DNA of 64,000 nucleotides from Chelonoidis abingdonii (Eukaryota > Chordata > Testudines > Testudinidae), in NCBI RefSeq assembly GCF_003597395.2, contig NC_133770.1:96785211-96849210 (forward strand), read 5' to 3'. Each line of letters opens with the position of its first letter. Within the stretch, counting starts at the first letter, position 1. The notes below the pieces were generated by a model that ran no database searches, had not been told where the DNA came from, and was given only the letters and a program-made list of their open reading frames with translations. The position numbers and the translations under genes are program-made. Below, one piece after another: positions 11,280-22,666 of this stretch.

Positions 11280-12409
11280 GGGTACGTCTACACTGCACGA
11301 TTATTTCGAATTAGCTTAAACCGATATTACAAAACAGATCTAATAAAATCGGTTTAGCGCGTCCACAGTGGGATCCCGAAATCGATTGTTTGCGTCCATG
11401 GTCCAAAGCTACCATNNNNNNNNNNNNNNNNNNNNNNNNNNNNNNNNNNNNNNNNNNNNNNNNNNNNNNNNNNNNNNNNNNNNNNNNNNNNNNNNNNNNN
11501 NNNNNNNNNNNNNNNNNNNNNNNNNNNNNNNNNNNNNNNNNNNNNNNNNNNNNNNNNNNNNNNNNNNNNNNNNNNNNNNNNNNNNNNNNNNNNNNNNNNN
11601 NNNNNNNNNNNNNNNNNNNNNNNNNNNNNNNNNNNNNNNNNNNNNNNNNNNNNNNNNNNNNNNNNNNNNNNNNNNNNNNNNNNNNNNNNNNNNNNNNNNN
11701 NNNNNNNNNNNNNNNNNNNNNNNNNNNNNNNNNNNNNNNNNNNNNNNNNNNNNNNNNNNNNNNNNNNNNNNNNNNNNNNNNNNNNNNNNNNNNNNNNNNN
11801 NNNNNNNNNNNNNNNNNNNNNNNNNNNNNNNNNNNNNNNNNNNNNNNNNNNNNNNNNNNNNNNNNNNNNNNNNNNNNNNNNNNNNNNNNNNNNNNNNNNN
11901 NNNNNNNNNNNNNNNNNNNNNNNNNNNNNNNNNNNNNNNNNNNNNNNNNNNNNNNNNNNNNNNNNNNNNNNNNNNNNNNNNNNNNNNNNNNNNNNNNNNN
12001 NNNNNNNNNNNNNNNNNNNNNNNNNNNNNNNNNNNNNNNNNNNNNNNNNNNNNNNNNNNNNNNNNNNNNNNNNNNNNNNNNNNNNNNNNNNNNNNNNNNN
12101 NNNNNNNNNNNNNNNNNNNNNNNNNNNNNNNNNNNNNNNNNNNNNNNNNNNNNNNNNNNNNNNNNNNNNNNNNNNNNNNNNNNNNNNNNNNNNNNNNNNN
12201 NNNNNNNNNNNNNNNNNNNNNNNNNNNNNNNNNNNNNNNNNNNNNNNNNNNNNNNNNNNNNNNNNNNNNNNNNNNNNNNNNNNNNNNNNNNAAATCGATT
12301 TAAGGAGCCGTTTAACTCGATATTAATGACGACGTCGTGTGAACGGATACAGCGTTAAATCGGTATATCGGCCATTAAACCGATTTAAAGTCGCAGTGTA
12401 GACCTGGCC
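11280..12409. mobile_element. PIF/Harbinger-type element containing an assembly gap
   Basis: The ends are GGGTACGTCTACACTGC on the left and, read inward from the right, GGCCAGGTCTACACTGC. The flanking TGT (11277-11279 and 12410-12412) fits the 3-bp duplication of this superfamily. The homologous site near 30308 has no insertion. Positions 11416-12291 are N, so any coding part cannot be judged. Confidence 0.8.
11416..12291. other. Assembly gap (876 N)
   Basis: A run of N inside the Harbinger-type element. Long open frames crossing it are artefacts of the unknown bases. Confidence 1.
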
Positions 12410-12599
12410 TGTATGTACTTCTACCTGTTAACCCTTTCATTGGTGCTGTTAGAACTGCCTGGGAACTTTGTTTCACCAGAATTTCTCATGCTTCGAGTCC
12501 AGACATACAGTATTTCCTTCCGGAATGACTTCAGCTTTGTAGAATTTGCATTCATGTGAACTGCATCCTCTTTAATCACAGAAAACCTTCCATATAGTG

Positions 12600-13035
12600 C
12601 AGGGGTGGCCAACCTGTGGTTTTGGATCCACATGCGGCTCTTCAGAAGTTAATGAGGATCCTTGTATAGGCACCGACTCCAGGGCTGGAGCTACAGGTGC
12701 CAACTTTCCAATGTGCTGGGGGGCACTCGCTGCTCAACCCCTGTCTCTGCCACAGGCCCTGCCCCCCTCAACCCCTTCCTACCCCCTCCTCTGATCTTGC
12801 CATGCCCTTGATCCTCTCCCCACCTTCCCCGAACCTCCTGCATGCAATGAAATAGCTGATCAGGAGGTTTGGGGAGGGAGGAGGAGGCACTGATCTGCAG
12901 GACTGCTGGTGGGGCGGAGGCATTGGAAGCAGGTGGGAGGGAGCTGATAGGGGGCTGCTGACTGTTACTGTGGCTCTTTGGCAATGCACATTGGTAAATT
13001 CTGGCTCCTTCTCAGGCTCAAGTTATCCACCCCTG
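12600..13035. mobile_element. hAT-type MITE (CAGGGGTGGCCAACC family)
   Basis: It starts CAGGGGTGGCC and ends ATCCACCCCTG, inverted ends of nine bases. The partner sequence at 30488 is uninterrupted. The expected 8-bp duplication is decayed (atatagtg and atgtctgt). The interior (ctgtggctctttggcaatgc) is that of a repeat I recognise from turtle DNA. Confidence 0.75.
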
Positions 13036-13452
13036 ATGTCTGTGTGTTTCTCACTCATTCTTCCCTTTCAGTGATTTAAACTGTTGGCTTCTTGCCAAAC
13101 TAAGGAGAGACAGGCTTATTTAAATGCCACTGACCAGCAGGTGCACACAAGAATCCACAGTGTGTCTGAATGATGCCTGGATATGGGTAATTATTTTAAG
13201 ATCTGTACATTTGGGACGACAGCGTCCAAATATCCAGAAGACCTTTACCGTGTTCATTTGAATCTGGGTTGAGAATTTGTTACAGCCTACAATTCCTGTC
13301 CCTGCTTCTTTGTTTCAAATGAAGTTTGATTTTTAAATTCATTGTTACATGTAACTAAAGCAAAACTTTATATGTTGCAAGAACACAGACTAAGGAGTGT
13401 TCATTTTGCATAATACACTGCTCCTTGCTTATTTGCATCAAGTCCATTCCAA

Positions 13453-13673
13453 CAGGGCCGGCTCTAGCCATTTCGCCGCCCCAAACACGGCGGCACACTG
13501 CAGGGAGCACTCTGCCACTCGCCGGTCCCGCGGCTCCAGTGGACCTCCAGCAGGCGTGCCTGTGGAGGGTCCACCGGAGCTGCCTGCCACCCTCCCGGCA
13601 ACCGGGACAGCGCCCCCCCCAGCATGCTGCCCCAAGCACGCTCTTGGCACACTGGGGCCTGGAGCCGGCCCTG
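13453..13673. mobile_element. hAT-type MITE, second copy of the 10602 family
   Basis: It starts CAGGGCCGGCTC and ends GAGCCGGCCCTG, with an exact 8-bp duplication CATTCCAA (13445-13452 and 13674-13681). It is GC-rich and non-coding. Confidence 0.9.
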
Positions 13674-13681
13674 CATTCCAA

Positions 13682-15540
13682 TCATTTTGACTTCCATAAG
13701 CAGCTAAACTGGTTGTCCATGTGACCAGCAGACTGCATAGCAGAGCTTGCACAGTGAATGGTGCTGGTTATAATCTTGTTAATGCCTGACTGACAAACAT
13801 AACTTTAGTTGTATTCAGTTCTCATAATCACATGGATCTATTGAGTTTTTTTCTATTCCATGCAACAATATGGCTTTATTAAGCAAGAATTTATTGTCAT
13901 CCTTGATTGATTAGATTATCCAGCAATACTTGCTTAGAGCAATCAAAATCGATACTGGTGTGTTTTAAATACAAATGATTCGGTTCTTGAGCTTTTGATT
14001 AACTTAACCAGTGAAAAACCAAACCCTTCCCCAAGTGTATGGTGTAAGTAGCTGGGTTGTGCTCTGTGGCCATGTGAGGGTCAAGGAATCCACTTCTTAC
14101 TCAAATACTGGGGAAGCACTGGAGCTATGGAGGAGGAGTGGAATTGCTCCTGTGACTCCCCGATTTCTGGCGTGTGGGTGGTTTTTGGGGTGTGAAAGTC
14201 AGAGAGGTTGGGAGTTTTAAATGTGGGAAAGGGAAGTTAAGAGTTTTGCAATTAGTTCTAAACACAGTAAGACCTCTAGTCATCCTTCACTCTTGCAGTA
14301 GTGAGTCCTGAAGTCTAGGCCCAGCTCCTGTGAAATGTCTTTATCTCATACAAGCCTCCTCTTGTTCTGGTGGAATGTAGCTATCCTGACAGGTCACTTT
14401 TGCAGAAAGTGAGGCAAGTTCCAAAGTAGGCAGAGCAAATCCATTTCAGCACTTTGAATATCAGGCCAGAGACTTTAAACAACTCTTGGTGACATCCTGC
14501 TGTGACCCAGGAACCTCTTGGTGCCACCTGGCAGAGGGCACAGGTGGTTATAGGAATCCTCTGGGTGTGATGTCTACATAATAGTGTACCAAAGGGTGGC
14601 ATGTGGGGGCTCTACAGTAGAGGGGTGAGGTGAGAGACATGGAGACCAGTTTGGTCCATGGGGAAAGGCACTGAGAAATGGCTCATGGTGAAATAGAGTG
14701 GGTGGGACAGGTTGGGCTGGGCTGTGCCATGTGACGAGTGTTTCAGAAGGGGTGGGGCAGCCGCCTTGTAGATGAGGAGTTAGAGTGTGCGGTAGGGGAC
14801 CCCAGGTTTGGGCAGAATGGGGCAGGGGAACTCTGGGTTTAGCAAGGGAGCCTCAGTTGGCAAAACGGCTGAGCAAGCCTGGCTGCTGGGGACAGGTGGA
14901 GGTCATTTCTTCTGGCAGCTTCATGTTTCACCATGGGGAGAAATGGATGGCTGGGGATGAGACCATGTGGAGCCTGCAGTGGGATGAATGTGGCTCCTAG
15001 CACAGACAGCAGAGATGGGAGGGGGAAAGTGGACAGGTCAGTGCCCTGGGGAGGGTCCTCTGATGTTGCCACCACTGCAAAACAGCACACCAACACCACA
15101 TTGCCAGCCACCAAGATGGAGTGGACATCTCACTGCACAGGGGGTGTCCCTAGATATTCCCCACTGCAAAACAGCAACTTGCCACCCTCATCCCCATTGT
15201 CTGTCTACAAGCCAGATGCTGAGGAAAAGAAGAGGAAACCTTCCAGTTGTGCCTCTGCTGCTCCCCTGACCCCAGCGCCCTCCTCCCCCAAAAATCCTTC
15301 TCTTCCAGACTCTGCCTATGACACATACACTCCACACAGATTCTAGCAGGCAGGAGAAATGGGCAGGGCTGTGAGATCTAGAGCTGCATTGAAGGGCCAG
15401 GGTAGGAAGAGGAATGGAAAGATGCAGTTTGGAGGGGGGGCAATGTCCTTACATGCCCCCCAATCTCCACTCCTGTCAGTGGATCACCTTGGACTGTATT
15501 GTGGCTCACCCTCAGGAACCTCTGATCTGAAGGGTCACTG
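13682..15540. other. Intergenic, nothing recognised
   Basis: About 1.9 kb without V motifs or named repeats. Several 60-140 codon open frames overlap on both strands in the GC-rich part (14600-15400), with no domain or splice pattern to support a gene. Confidence 0.4.
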
Positions 15541-15544
15541 TATT

Positions 15545-17220
15545 CCCCGAGCCTCTGGGCTGAAGAGCCAATGTGAACTTTTTGTGGGGTGTTGGGAGAG
15601 GAGTTCTGGAAACTGTGTATAGAACTGACCAGGGTTGCTAGTGGAGTGGATTGTGCAGATATATTTAGAACTAATAAGGGAACCTGTCTCTTCTGTACAA
15701 TGAATTACTTTAATCTCTCACTATTATCCCAATCATCTCAAAACCCACCCTCAAATCCTTACACGCTCTTATAAAACCTCAAAGGGACAATAGCTTTCCT
15801 CCAAGAAACTCATTTTTCTACTAATAGTGTTCACCACCACCCTGAATATGGCTCCCTCCCTTCTTGCATGACAGACTTTTGAGCTGGGACAGTGAGTTCT
15901 AAACTGGTGCAGAGGGGATCACGGTAGCACCACAGAGTTCTCTGATGGCAGAAGAGCAGGAGCAGGAACAGAGCCCAGACCTAGACTAGACCCTGGAACA
16001 GACTCTGTGGCCAGCTGGGCTGGGGAATGTCCTAAGTCCACATTCTGAGGATCTGTTTGGCCCCAAGAATGCGCTAGAGAGGAAACACCAGCAGAGCTGG
16101 AGCCAGAGCCAGAGCTGCAGCTGGGAAGTGGCCACTGCCACCATCTTTGTTGTTACTATGGGAGAAAATTGCAGCATAACTGGGAAAGATTTCTGGGTTA
16201 CAACCAATAAAACTATTGTTATGGAGGATATTTATGTGCTATAGGGTGTCCTTAGCTTCCACCGACAACTGAAGCTATCCTAGTTCCCTGGTCCCCCTTC
16301 CTCCAACTTCCCTACCATGTATGATTTAAGGGGGGGGTGGAATTTATATGTGCAACTATTGATTTATTCTAGCAACTGTTGCACTGATGGTAGGAAGGAA
16401 TCGGATCTCGGCCTACAGGCTTAGGAAGCTTAAGTACATGTTGTTCTCTTCCTATAGCTGTCACAGTAGTACAATTATTCCAATCCTAGTATTACAGCAC
16501 TGTGGCAGGAAGACTGCATTATAAATCCCAGTGGCTGTACCACATGAAAGTCCCTTAGTGACAATGGCAAACTTGTGTTGTCCTTGCATGGCACAATGTC
16601 TGAGTGGCGGGAACATGGAGGCAGTTTCATTGTAATCAAGTTTCTCCATCCTAGTTCAAAATCCTAATAATGTTTGTTAGAATTTTCCCCCCACTTCTGG
16701 CTAACGATGCTTACGAATTTTGCATAGAGAAGAAAAACAAGACAGTGAATCTTACTGGCAGGGAAATCTTCCAGCTCTGTATCTTAGCTCTCTCCATTCA
16801 TTTGATGTGCTGTTCAGGCAGCCACAGACAAAATGTCTTCTTGTTGATAAACTGATCATCCTCCAAAAGGCCTGGAAAATTTGCTCTCTCTTTTAATCAG
16901 GGGACTCCAGCAAACTGACATCCTCCAAAGGTTGTCCCTGCCAGTAATAGTGCTGAAACCAATATTGGTGAGAGGCCCAACAAATGGTAGCAAGCATGTA
17001 AAACTACGTTCAAGGATAGATTTGAGAGCAATGACTTTCCAAAGATTATTAACCAGAAATGAAGGAGGAACTAGATATCTAATTTATACTATAACTATCT
17101 GCAGGACATAGTCAGTCACATGCTGCATTGTACTTATAAAAGTTTGCTTTTGCTCCATGCTTTTAAAATCTATACTTGTCATACTTAAACCTCAGTTGTA
17201 TGTGGTGGTCTTAGGTCTAG
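15545..17220. repeat. Cassette flank, copy 1 (partner 33960-36440 and 38733-39010)
   Basis: Shared phrases include 'ctgtgtatagaact', 'tgttcaccaccaccctg', 'cccttcttgcatgacag' and 'aaaactattgttatggagga'. In the partner this sequence is interrupted by about 1.2 kb at 34278-35464 and by the Penelope element at 36460. In the partner it leads into V6. Here no V follows. Confidence 0.75.
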
Positions 17221-18450
17221 CTGAGAGAAAACAGGAGTATCTACTCCTTAATCTTGTCTTTGAACAGAAGCCAGGAAACAGTTATAATTTTTGTAGCAAG
17301 AGAGAGAAATCAGGACAGGTGGGAGGGTAATTGCCTATATAAGACAAAGCCCCAAATATCAGGACTGTCCCTATGAAATCAGGACAACCGGCCACTAGAG
17401 CACTCAAACCCTTCTGAAAATATTAAGCGCTTCCCAGGATACGGCTCTCACTGAGTTTCCCAGATGTGAAGTAGTGGAATATTGCTTCCTACTTCAGTGT
17501 GATACTTTCCCTCTGTTACATGAATTAAATATTGTAAAGTGGCTAATATATCTGTGTGCTAATGCCCTCTACTGAGATAAGATGGACTTGCTCTTGTATA
17601 TTTGCCATCAGTTTTGCCCTAGTTCTGAAAAAGGGCCAATTAAACACTAAGATGTTCTTGTCGAATTACTTTAAGAACAAATGGATTACTTGTAAACACT
17701 TTTGTTTCCTTGTGATCAGAGCTAATCCAATCCATGATGTCTTTTCTATATTGTAGCTCCATTAGCTTTCTTGTGTCTTTCTAGCTTTATTCAATAAGCA
17801 ATGCGTCTGTCTCCACCCTTCTTTCAAGTATCTGCAATCACAGGCTTTTCTCATGAGTTCTAAGAATCTGAATCCATTTATTCTCATTGCTCTTGTGACT
17901 CAGTTTAGACTATAAAAACCACTGGGGCAGGGACTGGATCTCTTATGCTGTGACGTTCCCTGAACAATCATGCTAAGATTGAAATTATACATGATAATGT
18001 CAGTTCATGCAGAGTGTAAGCTGCTGTCACACCATGTGTTTTCTGCTGAACTGGCATCAGAGACTAAATAAAAGTTGGTTCTTCAGAACAGAACTCTGTT
18101 TTTTATCAAGTGAACAATAAACTCTTTGTGCCTCAGGGGCTAATTAAACAGCAGAAAAGCAACCAAAATAAACTTACTTCTGTTTCCATCGGAGTAATAT
18201 CAAAATGCAGTGTTAAGCGGTCAGACTGGTTTGCAGTGCTGTTCGGTGACTTGTGGGATTGGATTGGGAAACTGTAGTTTCAGTCAGTTATGGGTAAGAG
18301 ATCCTGGACATATTTCCTTCTCTAGAGCCAGGATTTTCACTCCAGGTGACATGCTCCTCTAGACTGATCACAGACCTACACCAAGTCAGCTCAGCTTTTA
18401 AACTAAGGGCTGTGGGAAAACTGACAGGTGTCTATAGAAGATGATAAATA
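17221..18450. repeat. Cassette flank, copy 1 (partner 43190-44430), V segment missing
   Basis: Sequence such as 'cccttctgaaaatattaagc' and 'gatgtgaagtagtggaatat' matches the region upstream of V7 (43240 onward). The left neighbour (16800-17220) matches the region downstream of V6. The interval that carries V6 and V7 elsewhere is therefore absent here, and only about 180 bp separates the two flanks. Confidence 0.7.
17311..17393 (-). mobile_element. MITE fragment of the TAGGGTGACCAG family
   Basis: On the minus strand it reads 'tgtcctgatttcatagggac' then 'agtcctgatatttggggctt', matching the complete element at 45240. The ends are truncated here. Confidence 0.6.
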
Positions 18451-18534
18451 CAGGGAGGATCTGATAAGAAACAGCCAAATGAAATAGTCCAATTCAATTA
18501 CATCACATAATGGAAGGCAACTAAGAAGTGACAA

Positions 18535-21004
18535 TTTTTTTTAAGTATTTGTATACAAATGCTAGAAGTCTAAATACTAAGGTGGGTGAACTAGCGTGCC
18601 TTATATTAAATAGCAGTAATACCAGGGTACAAAATATTATCAGGACAGAATAGGTCATGCTGGTTGGGGAGTGGTACTATATGTGAAAAGTGTAGAGTCA
18701 AATTAAGTAAAAATCTTGAACTTTATCATAGAACCTCTATGGATTATATTTCCATTCTTAAACAATAAGGTGTAGATGAGTGGACTCCCCCTTACGGCAC
18801 CTCCTGCTGATGTCTTCTGGGAATTAGCTTGATTCAGCTCTGGAGTGCCCTCTGCAGGCTGGTGATCTGCCTGTCCTCTGGTCCTGTGTCCCTCCCAGGA
18901 CCCCATGCCCTTTTACCGGGGGTGCTGCTCCCTAGCAGTAATCCCCTCAGTCTTAGGGTCTCCCCTCCCTGGGGAACCCCCACCCACTATCCCCACCTTG
19001 CTTCAGTATATGGCTACGGCCAGTCATTGTCTAGCCCCTGCGCCCTGGGGTAGACTGCAGTATCAGCCTACTCATCACAGGCAAGGAGAGTTTGGACCTG
19101 CTGCCTTGGCCTACCCTTGGGCTGCCCTCTGCAACCCCCCAGTACCTCTTAGCCTTCTGCTAGGCTGCAGCCTGGGGCTTTCCAGGCTGGAACTCCACAG
19201 CTCCTCTGCCTTTCCCCAGCCCTGCTTCACTCAGATACCCTGTGTCCAGCTCCCTGCAGCCAGGCCCATCTCACTCTACAGCTAGAGAGAGACTACCTGG
19301 GCTTCTGGCTCCCAGACTCTTACAGGGGCCAGCTGGGCCTGACTGGGGCATGGCCACAGCTCAGCCTACTTTCCTCAGTCAGCCCAGGCTTCTTGTCCCA
19401 GCCACAGCCATCTCCTAGGCTCTTTTAGGCCCTTCAGGGCAGGAGCAGGGGGTCCACCCTGCTACATAAGGATATAGCAGTAGGGATATTCTACTGACCA
19501 CCTGACCAGGATGGTGATAGTGACTGTGAAATGCTCAAGATGATTAGAGAGGCTATAAAAATGAAAAACTCAATAACAGTAATAATAATTAATGGTGGAT
19601 TTCAGCTATCCCTGTATTGATCAGATACATGTCACCTCAGGATAGGATTCAGAGAGACAGTTTCTTGACATCTTAAATGACTGTTTCTTGGAGCAGCTAG
19701 TCCTGGAACCAACAAGAGGAGAGGCAATTCTTGATTTAGTACTAAGCAGAGCACAGGATCTTGTCCAAAAGGTATCTGTACCTGGATTGCTTCGTAATAG
19801 TGACCATAACAAAATGAAATTTAACATCTCTGTGCAGGGGGGAAACATCAAAGCAGCCCACCAAAATAGCATTTAAAGGGGAAATTTAATTAAACAGAAA
19901 TATTAAAGGTACAGAATTATCAGACACATAGATGAACATGATTTGTTGGGGAGAAGAGTCAATGCAGATTTTGTAAAGGGAAAGCATACCTTGCCAATCT
20001 ACTAAATTTATTTGAAGTGGGGGCGGATCCAGTGGATATCATGTATTTTGATTTTCTGAAACCCTTTGACAAGGTCCTTCGCCAAAGGTTCTTAAACAAA
20101 ATAAACTGTCATGAGATAAGAGGGAAGGTTCTCTCATGGGCTGATAACCAGTTAAAAGATAGGAAACAAAGGGTAGGAATAAATGGTCAGTTTTCAGAAT
20201 GGAGAAAGGTAAATAGTGGTGTCCCCCAAGGGTCTGTACTGGGACTAGCCCTATTCAACATATTCATAAATTATCTGGAAAAAGAGGTAAATAGTGACAT
20301 GGTAAAATTTGCAGGTGATGCAAACTTATTCAAGTTAGTAAATTCTAAAGCAGACTGAAAAGAGTTACTAGGGGATCTCACAAAACTGGATGATTGAGTA
20401 ACAAAATGAGATGAAATTCAATGTTGATAAATGCAAAGTAATGCACATTGGAAAACACAATCCAACAATTCATGAAAAACCAGGGACTCTAAATTAGCTG
20501 TTATCACTCGAGAAAGAGTCATTGTGGAGAGTTCTCTGAAAACATCCACTCAATGTGCAGCAGCAGTCAAAAAAGCTAACAAATGTTGGGAATCATTAGG
20601 AAAGGGATAGATAATAAGACAGAAAATATCATATTGCCTCCATATAAATCCATTGTAGGTCCACATCTTGAATACTGTTTGCAGATGGGTCACTCCATCT
20701 CAAAAAGAGATATACTGGAATTGGAAAAGGTTCAGAAATGGGCAACAAAAATGATTAGAGGTATAGAACAGCTTCCATATGAGGAGTGATTAATAACACT
20801 GGGACTTCTCAGCTTGGAAAAGAGACAACTAAGATGGGATATGAGAGAGGTATAACAGTCATGACTAGTATGTAGAAAGTAAATAAGGAAGTGTTATTTA
20901 CTCCTTAACACAAGAATTTGGGGTCACCAAATGAAATTAATATACAGCAGGTTTAAAATAAATAAAAGGATGTATTTCTTCACACAACATACAGGCAACC
21001 TGTG
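18535..21004 (+). mobile_element. CR1-type LINE, copy A, decayed and interrupted
   Basis: Endonuclease-side remnants lie at 18540-18770. Reverse transcriptase remnants lie at 20017-20358 (YFDFLKPFDKV, then SGVPQGSVLG, the conserved RT motifs) and 20583-20789 (LEYCLQ, LEKVQKWATKMI). The usual catalytic FADD box is altered (FAGDANLFK) and frames are broken, so it is inactive. A solo LTR sits inside (18771-19466) and an LTR fragment abuts the 3' end. It is paralogous to copy B at 24292. Confidence 0.85.
18771..19466. mobile_element. Solo LTR inside CR1
   Basis: A 696-bp insertion with ends TGTAG and CTACA and an exact 5-bp duplication TAAGG (18766-18770 and 19467-19471). CR1 sequence continues on both sides. 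There is no gag, pol or env coding between the ends, so this is a recombined solo LTR of an endogenous retroelement. Orientation is not determined. Confidence 0.85.
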
Positions 21005-21345
21005 TGTAGCAAAGAGTTTGCTTGTCCTCACAATAAATCAGCCAGAGACCTCTTCTGAGTGTAATCACCAATGCCTTTTATTTACAGTGTCAGCTCCCAC
21101 CACCTTCTATTTCCAGACTGCTGCAAACTAGCAACCTGGGGGACAGCTAGCCAGCAGGGGTACACAGCCCTTGGTTCCTCCCTTTCTTTCTTCCCTCTGA
21201 CCCCCAGCCTTATATAGCCCCCTGGCTAATGAAGCCGAAGGTGCTTCTCTTCTAGCAATTAGGCGTGTCATACTCAGTCAGCCCCAATTAATGCTTCTTA
21301 ATTGGAGCTGGGCTTACAGAGGGCTGGCTCAGGACCTCCTGGCTG
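21005..21345 (-). mobile_element. Truncated LTR in CR1 copy A
   Basis: It matches the LTR at 26906-27282 in the paralogous CR1. Read on the minus strand it has a TATATAAGG box and an AATAAA signal. The 5' end of the LTR is cut off at about 21345, where the V3 block begins. Confidence 0.7.
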
Positions 21346-21519
21346 TTCTACTCATTTGTACAAATAGTTATACATATACAACATTTTGCTGCCATAGGTG
21401 ATTGTCTACTCTCCAGAGATCATAGACTATCCAGGTGCTCAAAGTTAAGGATGTGGGTAAGCGTTTGAAAAATCGCCTCCAAAATTTGTTTTGGCTCAAC
21501 CCAGAATAAAACCTATTTT

Positions 21520-21860
21520 GATTTTTCTCACCAAAATGAAAATATTTTTCATTTTGGATTAAATGAAACATTTTGTTCTCGCCAAAGCATTTGTTTTCTT
21601 TTGTTTTGTGTTTCATTATTTTATGTTGTGGAGGGTTGTACCTTTTTGGTGGGTTGTTTTTTTTTAAAAATCTGACTAAATTTCAAAATGAAATGTTTCA
21701 AAATGAAAAGTCAATGTTTCATTTTGAAAATGTTGAAGTGAAATTTCAACTTTAAAAAATATATTTTTGTAGTGAAACTACTTGTAAATTCAATCCTAAT
21801 TCGCAAATAGTTTCAGTCAAACTGAAATTGCATTTTTGTGGGGAATAAACTATATGCCAA
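21520..21860. repeat. AT-rich stretch with repeated TTTCATTTTG / CAAAATGAAA
   Basis: Short complementary words (CAAAATGAAA and its complement TTTCATTTTG) recur many times within 340 bp, able to fold on themselves. It is duplicated at 31170-31540. It may be an old MITE or expanded simple sequence. No coding is seen. Confidence 0.55.
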
Positions 21861-22052
21861 AACAACTTTGTCCAGCTCTAAAAGGTCTTGTGACGATTTA
21901 TAACAAAATATAATTCAAAACTGCAGTCCTACACTGTTGTTCTTCCTGTCAGAGTGCAAAAACCAGTCAGGAGTTTCTACAGCTGGTTCCAAGTAGAGAG
22001 GAAGTATAAGGGATCTGTCTGGTTTCATACACTTGGCTCAGAATGCAGAGTG

Positions 22053-22091
22053 GGTTTTTGTACAGGTTGTCTATGGCTTTCTAGTACTGTG
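22053..22091 (-). promoter_or_regulatory. Recombination signal of V3 (23-RSS)
   Basis: The heptamer is CACAGTA (22085-22091), the spacer 23 bp and the nonamer a perfect ACAAAAACC. The last heptamer base is A instead of G, a change shared with V5, so it predates their duplication. Confidence 0.9.
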
Positions 22092-22571
22092 CGAACCCAG
22101 GTGGCACAATAATAGGTAGCAGCATCCTCTCGGGTTAGTTGGTGTACTGTGAGCTTAGAGGTGGACACAGAAACGTAACTATCAGCTATAAACTTTTTTT
22201 TATCAAAGCCTGGATCCATAATAGCTGATCCTGATGCAATATACAAAATCCTCTCTGGAGCTTTCCCAGGGATCTGTCGATACCAGTGTATATAAGCACT
22301 GTTAAAATTAAAACTTTCGCCAGAAATTTTACACCTCATAGATGCACTTTTAGTTCCCGCAATGGTGACAGACAGTGGAGTTTGTATCAGAGTTATTTGC
22401 GAAGATCCATCTAGAAAAAAAAAGGAGAAATGATATTATAAACCTGAAGCCAAAGGAATTTGGAACATACTTTGTTGCTGAAGGAATGGGTACATGTGGA
22501 AAAGAACAGAATGGAAAAATGACTCACAAGACCATGTTGAAGTCACAATAAGAACCTGCAGCAGTAACATT
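22092..22571 (-). CDS. TRGV: TCR gamma V segment V3, subgroup B, apparently functional
   Basis: The leader exon is 22529-22571 (MLLLQVLIVTSTWS, donor GTGAGT). A short 118-bp intron follows, then the V exon 22092-22410, beginning after a polypyrimidine tract and TAG. The join gives YGSSQITLIQTP, so FR1 extends upstream of the internal ATG at 22339. The domain has the first Cys in SMRCKIS, Trp in YIHWYRQ, FR2 ending ERILYI and the second Cys in ATYYCATWV. There are no stops. The duplicate is V5, which differs mainly in FR1 and CDR2/FR3. A conserved promoter box lies at 22655. Confidence 0.9.
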
Positions 22572-22654
22572 CTCACTGGTTGGGTTGAGCTTGAAACAGA
22601 GGACTCTGAAATAGCCCCTCAGATGGAGAGACAAGGAGAGAGGTGCAGCTGGGG

Positions 22655-22666
22655 AGAGGAAATGAG
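22655..22666 (-). promoter_or_regulatory. Conserved upstream box of V3
   Basis: Plus-strand AGAGGAAATGAG, 84 bp upstream of the leader ATG. The same box precedes all subgroup B leaders. The GGAA core suggests an ETS-type site (inference). Confidence 0.5.

Larger units (their letters stand above)
11085..13290. repeat. Duplicated flank, copy 1 (partner 30110-30690)
   Basis: Sequence from 'ccacagctctaactacctcg' to 'aattattttaagatctgtac' matches 30118-30660. The partner is continuous where this copy has two insertions (11280-12409 and 12600-13035), which defines both elements as later insertions. Confidence 0.8.

Noticed and set aside
11368..12358. Open frames of over 300 codons
   Set aside because: They consist of unknown bases in the assembly gap.
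14600..15400. Overlapping frames up to 137 codons
   Set aside because: No recognisable domain, no repeat of the frame elsewhere, and both strands are open because of base composition.
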